Source of the DNA: Lophius americanus
Taxonomy: Eukaryota; Chordata; Actinopteri; Lophiiformes; Lophiidae
Assembly (NCBI GenBank): GCA_037951165.1
Contig: JBBDHG010000116.1
Location: 6,297,001-6,361,000 of the forward strand
Length of the DNA: 64,000 nucleotides
Direction of reading: 5' to 3'
Below are positions 44,001 to 54,876 of this stretch, one piece after another (position 1 is the first letter of the stretch; each line of letters starts with the position of its first letter). The notes beneath the pieces are model-generated. The model did not search any database. It was not told where the DNA came from and saw only the letters and a list, made by a program, of their open reading frames with translations. Position numbers and translations under genes: made by a program.

Positions 44001-45045
44001 GTTAACTATTCAGTCAAGTGAGAGAAGATTTTATTGAATAATTTGAATGGGAGGTTTACATACATGAAGACACACTGCTCTCTTTTAATCTTTTAGACAA
44101 TCCTTTCTGAGTGTATGCATGTTTATTGAGCTTCAAAAACTCTCATTAGAGTTTTTAGCCATCCGGCCACTGCCGTAAGTTTTTTAATCAAACTAGGTTC
44201 AAGAGAATTATGCTAGATCTGATCAACCATTGGGATGTGAGCTCTGCACTTATCAAGGTCTCAGCGCATCAAACCAGAGGTAGGACCAATTTAAGGTAGG
44301 GATGGACTTCATTACCTGCAGTGACGGATTTATTCTTGATAATTATGTTGCCTGCATCGATCGTGAGTGTTGGACAGAAAGACGCATGCACCAGCGTTAA
44401 TGGCTGAAGTTGTTTTGAGTTGTTTTTTTTGGACACGGCTGCTCCATTTACTGAGGCAACATTCCCATTCAGACACTTGCTGCTCTGCTGAGGCTTGTTC
44501 AGGTTAAAGGTTTGCTGAGGACAGAGATACTTTACTGTGTGCTGCGTCCAAATATTTAAACAAAATGCCCAATCAACCTCTTTCTTCAGGTAAACTGGTT
44601 TGTTTAAACTGGTTTGAACTTTAACATATTTCTGTATTCTTATTGGGAGACTGAAGAGGAAGTAGACTGAAGTATGAAGATGCTGCATTCCCCCTTTCTT
44701 TTTTGAAAAATGTTCTAATTTTTTTTATTGAAATCCCCTCTCCCATACATTTATTAATTAAAGCTAAAGCTAACCGATTTTCATTTTACAAGCAGCAAAA
44801 CAAATATAGTATGAGCTTATTTCTTGGATTGTATTTAATTTCTCTCCTTTCCTAGTCTCACATGTTCTATCACGTCATACAAGGTGAAAAGAGAGTTTTC
44901 TGGGTGCAGCACTGACCAGGATGGCTCCGTAGACCTTATGTCCATCTGCTTTGACCTGGGCATTGGAAACAGAGTAGTCATCCAGCACAGCCTGCAGGTT
45001 GGCCCAGTAGGCGGGAAGGTGTGGAAAGAGCACTCTCTCCACAGC
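40660..45045 (-). CDS. Unidentified multi-exon gene (partial)
   Basis: Gene-level entry for exons at 45,045-44,917, 41,622-41,126 and 41,045-40,660. The first two join perfectly in phase 0 and give an alpha-helical-looking segment (AYWANLQAVLDDYSVSNAQV, HKVYGAILVAVERLLKMKAL) followed by a Pro/Ser/Gly-rich stretch containing MYCELYSFFGDSLAVRF. I do not recognise the family. It is on the same strand as the ehbp1l1-like gene and upstream of it. Further 5' exons beyond 45.05 kb and 3' exons below 40.66 kb are likely. Coding status is supported by splice sites, phase and composition, not by homology. Confidence 0.6.
41126..41622 (-). CDS. Unidentified gene, exon B
   Basis: 497 nt after a TCCTGCAG acceptor, starting VAVERLLKMKALFLSQP in phase 0 directly after exon A's AIL. 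It continues SPGLSPPPEPLSEAALGIAS, CPWEEWTPVSLPVMYCEL and YSFFGDSLAVRF, then a Ser/Pro-rich tail. The favoured donor is GTATTT after GGATCTGGAAG, leaving phase 2. The frame stays open for 165 codons. No known domain is recognised. Confidence 0.62.
41640..43100. other. Intron of the unidentified gene, no feature recognised
   Basis: AT-rich DNA between exons A and B. No further exon with matching phase was seen, and exons A and B already join directly in frame. Confidence 0.4.
43110..43440 (+). mobile_element. Tc1-like remnant, same family as 2,758-3,700
   Basis: gccatcagatggcaccaaaa, aaaactctgctgtcatccac and agtttgctaaacacctctgg parallel the middle of the 2,758-3,700 element (atggcagctacacaaacacc, gtcgtctacacacaagg, agccaaacaccactggg). 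Both ends are missing. Confidence 0.6.
43797..43870. repeat. Inverted repeat of (ATT)n plus flank
   Basis: Left arm from 43,797 (ttataaattaaatgtattat, then ATT repeats) and its reverse complement ending at 43,870, about 31-bp arms around a short caagtaaga spacer. The match includes the unique flank ttataaattaaatg, not just the microsatellite. Confidence 0.85.
44269..44688 (-). other. Orphan 139-codon open frame
   Basis: Minus frame with IRIQKYVKVQTSLNKP, LNKPQQSSKCLNGNVASVN and PLTLVHASFCPTLTI. No domain, no flanking splice sites in phase. It sits in the intron between exons A and B of the unidentified gene. Could be chance or an old element. Confidence 0.25.
44917..45045 (-). CDS. Unidentified gene, exon A
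   Basis: 129 nt, exactly 43 codons, phase 0 on both sides, between a GATAG acceptor and a GTCAGT donor. It encodes AVERVLFPHLPAYWANLQ, AVLDDYSVSN and KADGHKVYGAIL, which looks like part of a globular helical domain. The (CA)n microsatellite at 45,053-45,186 begins 8 bp upstream of the exon, so the usual polypyrimidine tract is replaced by a TG repeat on the transcribed strand. Confidence 0.62.
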
Positions 45046-45050
45046 CTATC

Positions 45051-45186
<136 letters not shown>

Positions 45187-45714
45187 TGGGTTAATGATGA
45201 TACTGTCAGATTGACCGAAACATGAGAGGGAAGCAATTCATATGGAGGAGACAAAAGAGAAGAAAATATAGTATAAGACAACAATATTTATGGAAATCAA
45301 TCAGAGCAGTCATTTGGTCTACCTGCATATGAAGACATAAACTCACCTCCATCTAGGAGGTGAGTTTTTGTTGGTTTCGCTGTCTGATTATTTTAAACTT
45401 TGATCTCAATTGCTAAAGGATTATTATCATTATTACCTGTGTGATCATCCGATGATGATCGTCAGGAAAATATGATACGTACAGGTTCCATTTAACATTC
45501 ATACACTGCACTGATTATAACGGACCCCAGATCAGAGGTGGTTGTGTAACTCTAAGCTGGTTCTAGTTCAGCAGCTCTTTCTCCCTGCATGTCTTTTACA
45601 TGTTAGGTACCACAGTTTGGGGGAAACAGAGTAAAAAAATGTCGGTTAGAGGTTCTATATGTCGATTTATGGATGAACTACCCCGTCCTTGAGGTATAGT
45701 ATTATATAATTATA

Positions 45715-46437
45715 TATAAGTTATATATGTGTTATATGTGTCATATATGTTATATATGTGTTATATCTGTGTTATATATGTTATATATGTGTTATATATG
45801 TCTCATATATGTTATGTGTTATATATGTCTCATATATGTGTTATATATGTCTCATATGTGTCATATATGTGTTATATATGTGTTATATATGTGTTATATG
45901 TGTCATATATGTCATATGTGTTATATCTGTGTTATATATGTTATATATGTGTTATATTTGTGTTATATATGTGTTATGTATGTTATATATATGTCTCATA
46001 TATGTGTTATGTATGTTATGTATGTGTTATGTATGTCTCATATATGTGTCATATATGTTATATATGTGTTTTATATGTCTCATATGTGTTAAATATGTGT
46101 TATATATGTGTTATACCTGTGTAATATATGTTATATATGTTATATATGTGTTATGTATATCTCATATATGTGTTATATATGTTATATGTTATATATGTCT
46201 CATACATGTGTTATATATGTGCTTTGTATGTTATGTATGTGTTACATATGTCTCATCTATGTGTTATATATGTGTCATATATGTGTTATACATGAAATGT
46301 ATTATTATTATTATTATACATGTGTTATATATCTGTTATATGTGTCTCATATATGTTTTATATATGTGTTATATATGTCTCATATATGTGTTATATGTGT
46401 GTTATATATAATAATAATAATAATAATACATTAGTTT
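45715..46437. repeat. 11-bp (TGTGTTATATA) tandem array
   Basis: About 700 bp of an 11-bp unit with tctcata, tgtcata and gttatgt variants, ending in (ATT)n at 46,290-46,315 and (AAT)n at 46,410-46,430. Because 11 is not divisible by three and the unit lacks plus-strand stops, three overlapping frames (121, 131 and 217 codons) read the same Cys/Tyr/Val/Ile-rich eleven-residue repeat. Not protein genes. Confidence 0.93.
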
Positions 46438-48060
46438 TTACTAACTTTCATGTGTGTTTCAGCTGAAAAGACATACTTTGTAATTTTGGCCTTGCTCGCT
46501 GAGATAAGCTAATTTTTGCAAACATGTTTCCTATTGCTCTAAAAGCATTTAGAGGCAGGTTTCAAGCATAAATACAGTCAGATTTGGCTTATTATGGCAA
46601 ACAACGTTTTTACTAACTTTTATGTGTTTTTCAGCTGAAAAGACATACTTTGTAATTTTGGCCTTGCTCGCTATCAGATAAGCTCATTTTGATAAACATG
46701 TTTCCTATTGCTCTAAAAGCATTTAGAAGCCTAAATATAGTCAGATTTGGCTTAATATGAAGGCAAACAATGTTTTTACTAACTTTCATGTATATTTCAG
46801 CTGACAATACAGATTTTGTCATTTTGGCCTTGTCGCATTGAGATAAGCTCATTATGACAAACATGTCTTGTTGCTCCAAAGGGACTTAGAAGCAGGTTTC
46901 AAGCATAAATACAGTCAGATTTGGCTTCATAGTAAGGCAAACAATGTTTTTTTATCAACAACTTTCATGTGTATTTCAGCTGGAATGACATGCTCTGTCA
47001 ATTTGGCCTTGCTCGCTGAGATAAGCTCATTTTTCACATGTATTTCAGCTGAAATGACATACTTTGTCATTTTGGCCTTGTCTCGATGAGATAAGCTCAT
47101 TTTGACAAACATGTGTCTTTTTGCACCAAAAGCACTTAGAAGCAGCTTTCAAGCCTAAATATAGTCGGATTTGGGATTAATATGACAAACAACGTTTTTA
47201 CTAACTTTTATGTGTATTTCAGCTCAATACTTTGTCATTTTGGCCTTGTCTCGATGAGATAAGCCCATTTTTCACCTGTATTTCAGCTGAAATGACATAC
47301 TTTGTAATATTGGCCTTGTCTCGCTGAGATAAGCTAATTTTTGCAAACATGTTTCCTTTTGCTCTAAAAGCATTTAGAGGCAGGTTTCGAGCTTAATATA
47401 GTCAGATTTGGCATATTATGAAGGCAAACAATGTTTTTTACTAATTTTCACGTGTATTTCAGCTGAAAATACAGATTTTGTCATTTTAGCCGTGTCTCGT
47501 TGAGATAAGCTTTTTATGACAAACATATAAATACAGTCAGATTAGCAGCTTGCCCATCATGAATGTTGAAAATGTTTTGAATACGTTTCATGTATATTGG
47601 AGATGAAATCACAAACGCTGTAATTTTGGATTCCCCTCACTGAAATAATTCTATTTTTGCAATGATCTTAAATTTTCTGCAGAAAATCCAAAGAACAAGT
47701 TTCAGACCTAGATTTGATCATATTTGGCTATCAATGAAGGCTGACAAGGTTTTGACTATGTTTCACCTGTATTTCAGCTGAAATGATACACTTTGTAAAA
47801 ATTAGATTTTCTCATTGAGACAAGGCCAAAATGACAAACATCTGTCTTTTTGCTCCAAAAGCACATAGAAGCAGTTTTCAAGCCTGTATAATGTCAGATT
47901 CGACTTAATATGAAGGCTGCTTGCCTTCATTCATGTGTAGTTCAGCTGAAACGACATACTTTGTAACTTTGGCCTTGTCTCGCTGAGGTAAGCTAATTTT
48001 GCAAACATCTTTAATTTTCTTCAGAAGTGCCAAAGAACAAGTTTAAAGACTGGATTTTGC
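46438..48060. repeat. Ancient satellite, unit about 165 bp
   Basis: At least nine diverged units. Each has tttcagctgaaatgacatac (with a perfect 12-bp palindrome TTTCAGCTGAAA), ttttggccttgtctcgctga, gataagctcatttt, aaaagcacttagaagcagg and tttcaagcctaaatatagtc in fixed order. Anchors at about 46,548, 46,720, 46,885, 47,127, 47,369, 47,690, 47,863 and 48,025 give steps of about 160-175 bp, with two of 242 bp where the palindromic sub-block is duplicated. Confidence 0.9.
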
Positions 48061-48094
48061 TATATTTGGATCTAGTTCTCTCGTCTTGGTCCCA

Positions 48095-48975
48095 AATACA
48101 TATATGACCGACTAGGGCCCTCAGGTCTTCGGGGACTGGTTTTCTCCATGTTCAAAGGAGATTGTTAAAGCAGATTTGGCTGGAGTGCTACACAGGAAAT
48201 CACAATCATTTAGTATATTTAAATGATTACATACCCCCCCACACACCGGTGAACATCCAGGGAATGGACGTTGAGATGGTCACGTCCTACAAGTACCTTG
48301 GTGTTCACCTGAACAACAAACTGGACTGGACCCACAACTCAACGGCACTCTTTAAAAGGGGTCAGAGCCGACTGTATCTGCTGAGGAGACTGAGGTCTTT
48401 TGGAGTGCAGGGGGCGCTCCTGAAGACCTTCTTTGACTCTGCAGTCGCCTCAGCCATCTTTTATGGAGTGGTCTGCTGGGGCAGCAGCATCTCAGCTGCT
48501 GACAGGAGGAAACTGGACAAACTGATCAGGAAGTCCAGTTCGGTCCTGGGATGTCCTCTTGACTCGGTGCAGGAGGTGGGAGACCGGAGAATGATGGCCA
48601 AGCTGTCATCTCTCCGGGACAACGTCTCCCACCCCATGCAGGAAACCATCTCTGCACTGGAGAGCTCCTTCAGCGACAGACTCCTTCACCCCAAGTGTGT
48701 GAAGGAGCGATATCGCCGATCGTTCCTTCCTGCAGCAGTCAGACTCCACAACCAGCATTGTTAGCAACACACACACACCTACACAACTACACACACACTT
48801 ACACACACACCTACCTTTTAATTTATTTTATTTTAATTGCACATAACACAATGTTATTCTTACTCTGTGTTATTCTTACTCTGTGTTATTCTTACTCTGT
48901 AACATGCTCTGCTGCTGTAACATTGCAATTTCCCCATTGTGGGACTAATAAAGGCTATCTATCTATCTATCTATA
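48095..48975 (+). mobile_element. L2/CR1-like LINE 3' end
   Basis: A 200-codon frame (48,162-48,764) encodes the C-terminus of a reverse transcriptase protein: VTSYKYLGVHLNNKLDW, LYLLRRLRSFGVQG, FYGVVCWGSSISAADRRKLD, KLIRKSSSVLG and RYRRSFLPAAVRLHN. A short 3' UTR ends in caatttccccattgtgggac, taataaagg and (CTAT)n. A small piece of a different LINE (gactagggccctcaggtctt) lies at 48,105-48,140. It is inserted in or next to the satellite block. Confidence 0.9.
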
Positions 48976-49264
48976 TTTAACAGCCTCTTTGAGTCAAAAA
49001 TGTTTTCAAGATGTAAGAGTTCTGGCTCTGTGCTGGATGGGGAGTTTGTTCCACAGGTGCGAAGCCCGTTACTGGGGGACCTGAAGGAGCAGGGTGCTTG
49101 CTGATCTGCAGGTGCTGGTGGAGTATTGTGGAGTGTTGAGTAGGTGGACGGGTGTTTGACCAGTAATGCATTTATGGGTGAGCAGCAGGACTTTGCAAAT
49201 AGCATCATCATTGCTAGAACTGTATATAATGTTTTTATTGTTGTTGATCAGCTCTGTACACGCA

Positions 49265-49445
49265 ATATCTACTGTATGTCTGCCCGTCCTGGAAGAGGGA
49301 TCCCTCCACTTTTTCTCTTCCTGAGAAAAACTTTTCTCCCTGTTAAAAGGGTTTTCTGGGGAGTTGTTCCCTACCCGAATGAGAGTCTAAGGACGGAAGA
49401 TGTTGCGCCATGTACAGATTGTAGAGACCATCGAGGCAAATTGTG
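49265..49445 (+). mobile_element. LINE 3' UTR fragment
   Basis: ctgcccgtcctggaagaggg, atccctccactttttctctt, aaaacttttctccctgttaa and agggttttctggggagttg follow the layout of LINE 3' ends in this window but belong to another subfamily. Confidence 0.45.
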
Positions 49446-50185
49446 ATTTGTGTTTTTAGGCCAACGTTGACAAGAGCCACCCGTATGTGGCAGCCATCCT
49501 TACATCCATCAAGGAGATAAACACCTTAGCTTAACAAAATGGACAAGTTGGGACTGCCAGGAAAATGGAAAAGGTCTCCAAATAAACCCAAATAATAATC
49601 CTCCTTGGTGCTTGAGTTTCTCATGGTTCGAGGGTTGAAGTTGACTGCCGGCCAGCGCAGTTGTAGATGTCGGGTTTGTAATATTGTTGGCAATCAGATT
49701 GTTTGACTATATTTTACTGTTAGATTTTAATTTACAACTTGAACCGAAAAGCAGACTCAGAGACTATCAGAGTTTTTGAGATGAAGCTCCCCCTACTGTC
49801 AGAACTATACAACCAACCTTTCTCACAATCAATACAGGCCTCCTTCACACTGAAATCTGTGGGGGAATAAAATTTGAAATTGATCCATGAAAGAGTTGTT
49901 GAGGTAAGTCTGGAAAACACTGTTTTTGATTAAAAAAAAAAAAAAGAAGCTCATAGTGCGCGTAATATATAAATTTTTTTTGAGTTATCACGTTTACAAA
50001 AATGCCTTGTTGCGGCAGATGCAGCGATGACGATTCTGTAATATCCCAGACTTTTTAAGGGATATAATAATGGGGTAAAATGTATATGTTAGGGGTATTG
50101 CCCCCAAGCCATGTTAAGGAAAGGGTGATAATAATGTATACTTTATGAATCACATTAGTCTTAAAAGTTAAGCACAGGACAACAT
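49446..50185. other. No feature recognised
   Basis: AT-rich sequence without recognisable elements; an A-rich run is at 49,930-49,945. Confidence 0.4.
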
Positions 50186-50189
50186 TGTG

Positions 50190-50357
50190 AAATTTATTGT
50201 ATGTATTTGACCCATCCCTGTGAGAAAAGTGGGCAGTCCCTGTGGTGAGCAAGCGGATTTCAAGGCTAAAGTACCCCATGGAATACAGAGTCAATGGCTG
50301 GGATGAACCTCGAATCTCACAACTTTAGGACGCCTGCTACTGAGCTAAAGCCGTCCA
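50190..50357 (-). repeat. tRNA-derived SINE
   Basis: On the minus strand it begins GGACGGCTTTAGCTCAGTAG (A box TAGCTCAGTAG), then GATTCGAGGTTCATCCC (B box), and continues with GGGTACTTTAGCCTTG and CAGGGATGGGTCAAATAC, the usual tRNA-unrelated body of fish SINEs. It is a retroposon, not a functional tRNA gene. Confidence 0.7.
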
Positions 50358-51317
50358 AAAGACCCCCCCCCCCAAAAAATGTCTTTGTCTCCTTGACAGA
50401 GACTTGAGGAAACAGCCTGCTTATTGTGCTCCTTTTGCTGTCAGTCAAAGCTTAAGCTTCAACCCTTTTTTACTTCCAATGGGTAGACTTGATCAGTTCT
50501 CAGAAACAACTTAAACTTTAAAGACAGACGGATAGATAGATGGACAGATGGATAGTCATTACAGCAGCTCCAACAGATATACATTTCTATGGGTGACAAA
50601 ATGTAAGACATACATTAGATAATTATATGTCTTACATTTTGTGTTTTTGTGGTGCAAAAACAGTTGTGGAGCCCTTACTCGTTATTTCTTAGTGAAGTCA
50701 TTTAAACAAAAATTTTGCCGGTTACTATTTTGATGCAAAAATGATTGAATTCTTGGCCAAATACAGAATTTTCAGAGTTGTCGAAATCACCAGAACATAA
50801 AGCACTACATATTCTGTCTTCCGTACTGACATTATAGACGTGTGTAACAGGTTTTCCCCCGTATAACAAACACTGAACATATTCTCTTGTACTTAATTTG
50901 GACTTGGTTTTAATGGGTTTTTAGGCGATTGGATCACAGGCAGATAGATATGATAGATATATCATGACACAGACGCATATGACTGACGTTTGCGTCTCCA
51001 AACATGATCAGATTCATTGCTTCCCATGTCACTCTCGCTACAAGGTCAAAGGGTGCCATACTCAGCAGTGTCCGTTGAGCCACATTTGTTTAGCTAGCTA
51101 GCACAGGTTACCTGACAACTAGAAGAGGTTTCAAGAGCTATTATAAATGTGCAGACTATTCCAACTGTCGAGACTGCCAGGAGAAAGTAATCTGCGACTT
51201 GCTAAAGATTTTTTCTCTACAGAACAAATGAAATCTGATGCACATTACCGATGCATTGCTAGCCATCCCATGTCCAGCAGTGATCACGTAAATGTACGTC
51301 TTTGTCAGAGACAAAGA

Positions 51318-51402
51318 GATATACATATATATTATATATGTATACTTCATATGCATATATTCTTATATGTATATGTATATATATTCATATGTATATGAAG
51401 AA
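51318..51402. repeat. TA-rich degenerate microsatellite
   Basis: atacatatatattatatatg followed by tatgcatat and tatatgtat variants; low complexity. Confidence 0.75.
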
Positions 51403-51604
51403 GAAATCCTTTATTTATCACATACAGCCATACCTGTGTATGAGTGTGATGGTTGTACTGTTACAACCATGGATTTTTATTATTTTGTTGAAAGCTTAAA
51501 TACAGAATAATTTATGTTTGAAACTGCCAAAACATTATTGACTGGAGTTAAGACCTTTATTTTAAGATTTGTAGCAAAAAATATGACTTTAAATTAAAGG
51601 GAAG

Positions 51605-53100
51605 AATGATCTATAGGCAAACTACGGCCCGCGGGCCACATCCGCCCGCTGAAGATTGTTACAGAATTGCCCAAATCAAATCATGTAATAATTATGACTG
51701 CATTCATTTGACCTTGTCCTGTAATGCCTGGCGTTCCACAAGGTGGCGCATTAGGCGGAGTGATACATTGCCTTCATTTTGCGGAGCCCGGGCTACTCTC
51801 TGTTGTTACTCTGCTACTGCTCTGAACACATCTGCAACAATGAGTGGGCCGGAGAAAAGAAAAGTCGACAGTGTTTAATAAGGAATGGACAACTAAACAC
51901 TTTTTCACGGAAGTCCGGTCAAAAGCTGTATGTCTTATTTGCCAAAAAACGTTGCGGTTTTAAAGGAATACAACATCAGCCGTCACTTTTCCACCAAGCA
52001 TGCAAATTACGATAATAACAAGTCAACACAAGAACAGACGAGATGAAGAGATTGACAGCTAGTGTGCAGGCTTAGCAAAACACCTTTATCTGACAAACTG
52101 CCATCCAACAATCAAGTACGAAGGCAAGTTATTTGCTGGCATTCAAATTAGCAAAGAGGGATTAATGACAATTGTGAAATAACGGAGAAGTTTTTGGCCA
52201 CGGAATCCCTTAAGGGGAAAACGCCGGGAGAGGACTTGTATGACAGCGTGTCGGGGGTCATCAAGAGGCACAAGCTACCTTGGAGTATGCTCGCCAATGT
52301 TACCACAGATGGATCACCAAATCGGACTGGAAAAAACGTCGGGCTGCTCAAAAGAATCCATGAGAGGGTGAAAGAGGACAACACTGAGCAGGAGGTGATT
52401 TTCCTACACTGCATAATCCACCAGGAGGCACTGTGTAAATCCGTATTGCAGCTTGACCACATAGTGAAGCCAGTTGTAAAACTCGTTAACTATATTCGAG
52501 CGAGGGGACATCAGCATTGCCAATTTATTGGTGATCAAACTGACGCTGATCACCAGGACTTTCTTTACCACTCTAATGTCCGCTGGTTAAGTTGGGGGAA
52601 AGGATGTCAACGAGTGTGGGAGCTCAAACAGAAGATTATCTCATTTTTGGAGCTACTTGAGAAAGCTGACGATTTTCCGTAGCTGAGTGACACAAGATTG
52701 GTTTTGTGATTTAGCCTTTTCTGTGGAAATATTGACACACATGGATGAGCTGAACGTGAAGCTACAAGGGAAAGACCAGTTTGTGCATGAAATGTACACA
52801 AACGTCAGAGCCTTCAAAACAAAGCTAGCTTTATTCTCAAAGCAAATGTCAAACAAGTCATTCGCTCATATACCCACACTGGCTATGCTGAAAGAGTACC
52901 CCCCGACATGTGAAAGAATATGGACGACCTGCCCTGCACATTCTGCCGTTGGTTCTCCGATTTTGGAAAAATTGACAAGTCATTTTAGCTGGTGTCTTGT
53001 CCCTTCACACGAGGGACAAGACACCAGTTTAAACGATGCCAAAGAAGTTGCATTTGGAACTGATGGATCTCCAATGTGACACAGTCTTAAAGGAGAAGTT
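51605..53100 (+). mobile_element. hAT-family transposase relic (GTF2IRD2-type)
   Basis: Starts with ggcaaactacggcccgcggg, a terminal block typical of hAT-Charlie-like elements. It then encodes MSGPEKRKVD and FTEVRSKAVCLICQKT (BED-type zinc finger start), and from 52,194 LPWSMLANVTTDGSPNRTGK, HCIIHQEALCKSVLQLDHI and SNVRWLSWGKGCQRVWELK, all conserved blocks of the hAT RNase-H-like transposase also found in vertebrate GTF2IRD2. A stop near 52,680 and frameshifts separate it from MDELNVKLQGKDQFVHEMY. Non-functional. Confidence 0.85.
52989..53027. repeat. Perfect 16-bp hairpin inside the hAT relic
   Basis: ctggtgtcttgtccct and its exact reverse complement agggacaagacaccag, separated by the 7-base loop tcacacg. 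Confidence 0.9.
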
Positions 53101-53149
53101 CAACTCTCTTAAACTGGATGCGTTTTATGCTTCATACTTTGTGTTTGTT

Positions 53150-53185
53150 CTATCATAAGATCATTCTATAATGATCTTATGATAG
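53150..53185. repeat. Perfect 16-bp hairpin
   Basis: ctatcataagatcatt, loop ctat, then aatgatcttatgatag. It is 122 bp after the previous hairpin, just past the recognisable hAT coding region. Confidence 0.9.
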
Positions 53186-53764
53186 TAGAAAATAGTGAAA
53201 AAAGTGCCAGTTTGTGTCCTAGCCGATTTACTATTTTGCTGTTGGTGGGAATGGACTTAATATTACATCGAACAGGAAGTAGAGGACATCAGCTTGGTTT
53301 ACCTTGAACTAAGTTAAACCAAGTACTGAAGGAGTGCTAAGACAGTCTATGAACTGATCATTTCTTCATGGTTAACAAGAAGGTGTAGAACTACAGGGAT
53401 ATTTAATTAGACAACTGAGTAGATTACAAATATTTATTATGTCATATCGTAACGAGACCTTTCAGTCCAGAATTCCTTGTGCCAGTTCAAATGCCTGCAT
53501 TAATGTGCAAATAGATGTATTAAGTATTTGTCAGTCATACTCACTGACTTACTCGTACATGATCAGATCCCATCTGCCCTTGAATCAATGAGAGCAGGTA
53601 GTGTAACCTATTTGTCTAACCACATGGCGGTGCCATAGGGCAATTTCACAATAGGAGAAAATGAGCAACCTGGCCAGACAGCTCCTGGTGTTCAGCTGCT
53701 ACTTGTGTTCCTCTGGTGACAAGGAGACCCAGCCAAGTTACATGGCTTCAGGTTGTGTGAGAGA

Positions 53765-54430
53765 CCTCGAAAGAAGTCAAGGCGATTTTATTCATATCGC
53801 ACCATTCGGGTACAAGGCAATTCAAGGTGCTTAAAAGACAAATAAAAAGCATCAAAATATGAAAGCAAAACGAAGTATAAAGACAAATAAATCCAAACTA
53901 AGCAAAAAAAAGAGAAAAAAGTACCATTTCAAGAAATATATGTGAAAAAAATGCATTAATATACAATGATAAAAACCTGCAAGTAAAATCACTCAAAGAA
54001 GGTTAAGAATCTTCTTTGTTAAAAGCCAACGTGAAATGTAAAGTTTTAAGTCCGGATTAATAGAGCAGATCGTTTGTGCTGACCTCAAGTATTCTGGGAG
54101 TTTGTTTCACAGAGGACAAGCCAAACCTGCTTCACCAGGCTTGCTTCCGATCCTTGGAACATGGAGAAAATCGGTCCCAGATGACCTGAAGGGCCTGGTG
54201 GGTGAGATATGTATTTGGAACCAAGACCATTAAGCGCTTTTCAAACTAATAAAAGGCTTTTAAAATCAGTTTTTTGGCACACAGGGAGCCATAACAGTGA
54301 TTTTTAAGACCATTGAAACACATTTGGGTGGTTCACACACCACCCTCTAAGTGAAGATGAGGACTCTGGTAGGTGCTTTCTGGATGAGCTGCAGCTGCCT
54401 GAAGGATTTTTTAAAGAGACATGTTGTAAC
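53765..54430 (+). repeat. Retroposon-like repeat, class uncertain
   Basis: aaggcgattttattcatatc, ggcaattcaaggtgcttaaa, gggagtttgtttcacagagg and ggatgagctgcagctgcctg are in the order seen in a common long fish repeat, probably a LINE 5' region. No coding frame remains. Confidence 0.45.
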
Positions 54431-54876
54431 ATAGTGTACCATTGCAATACATCAGAACAAGTCTGCTACAAAAAAAATGCATGAACACGTTTTTTTTTCA
54501 TCTTTTTGGACAGAAATCTAATTTTCTTGAGTTTTTTTTTCATAATTGCTTGATTTAATTTTCAAAATTCAGGTCCGGATCCATAACAACACCAAGGTTG
54601 CTGGCTTGACTTATCGATTTAAATGCCTTGGGAAAAAATTACAAAAAATCAAAAAAAATATTTTGGTTTGTCATTGCTTTTTTTCTGGAAAAAAATAGAA
54701 AACTAAAAAGAGTGTAGTTCACTATGGTCTGGTTGAACACTAGTAATGAAAAATGTGAGCACTGTAGCAAAGTTTGATGAAAGATTAGATACTAAATAGT
54801 GGAAGTGATAGCTACTAAACTTTTCAATTGACCAAACCTTGTGTGCTGTCTGCTGACTGTGCAAAGACTGTAAAAA

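Noticed and set aside
45758..46411. 217-codon Cys/Tyr/Val frame
   Set aside because: The same peptide repeat appears in all three frames because of the 11-bp array.
46631..47112. Minus frames containing CDKAKMTKSVLSAEI repeats as a gene family
   Set aside because: They are readings of the satellite units and are interrupted in most copies.
50190..50357. Functional tRNA gene
   Set aside because: Only the A and B boxes resemble tRNA; the cloverleaf is not maintained and the sequence continues into a SINE body.
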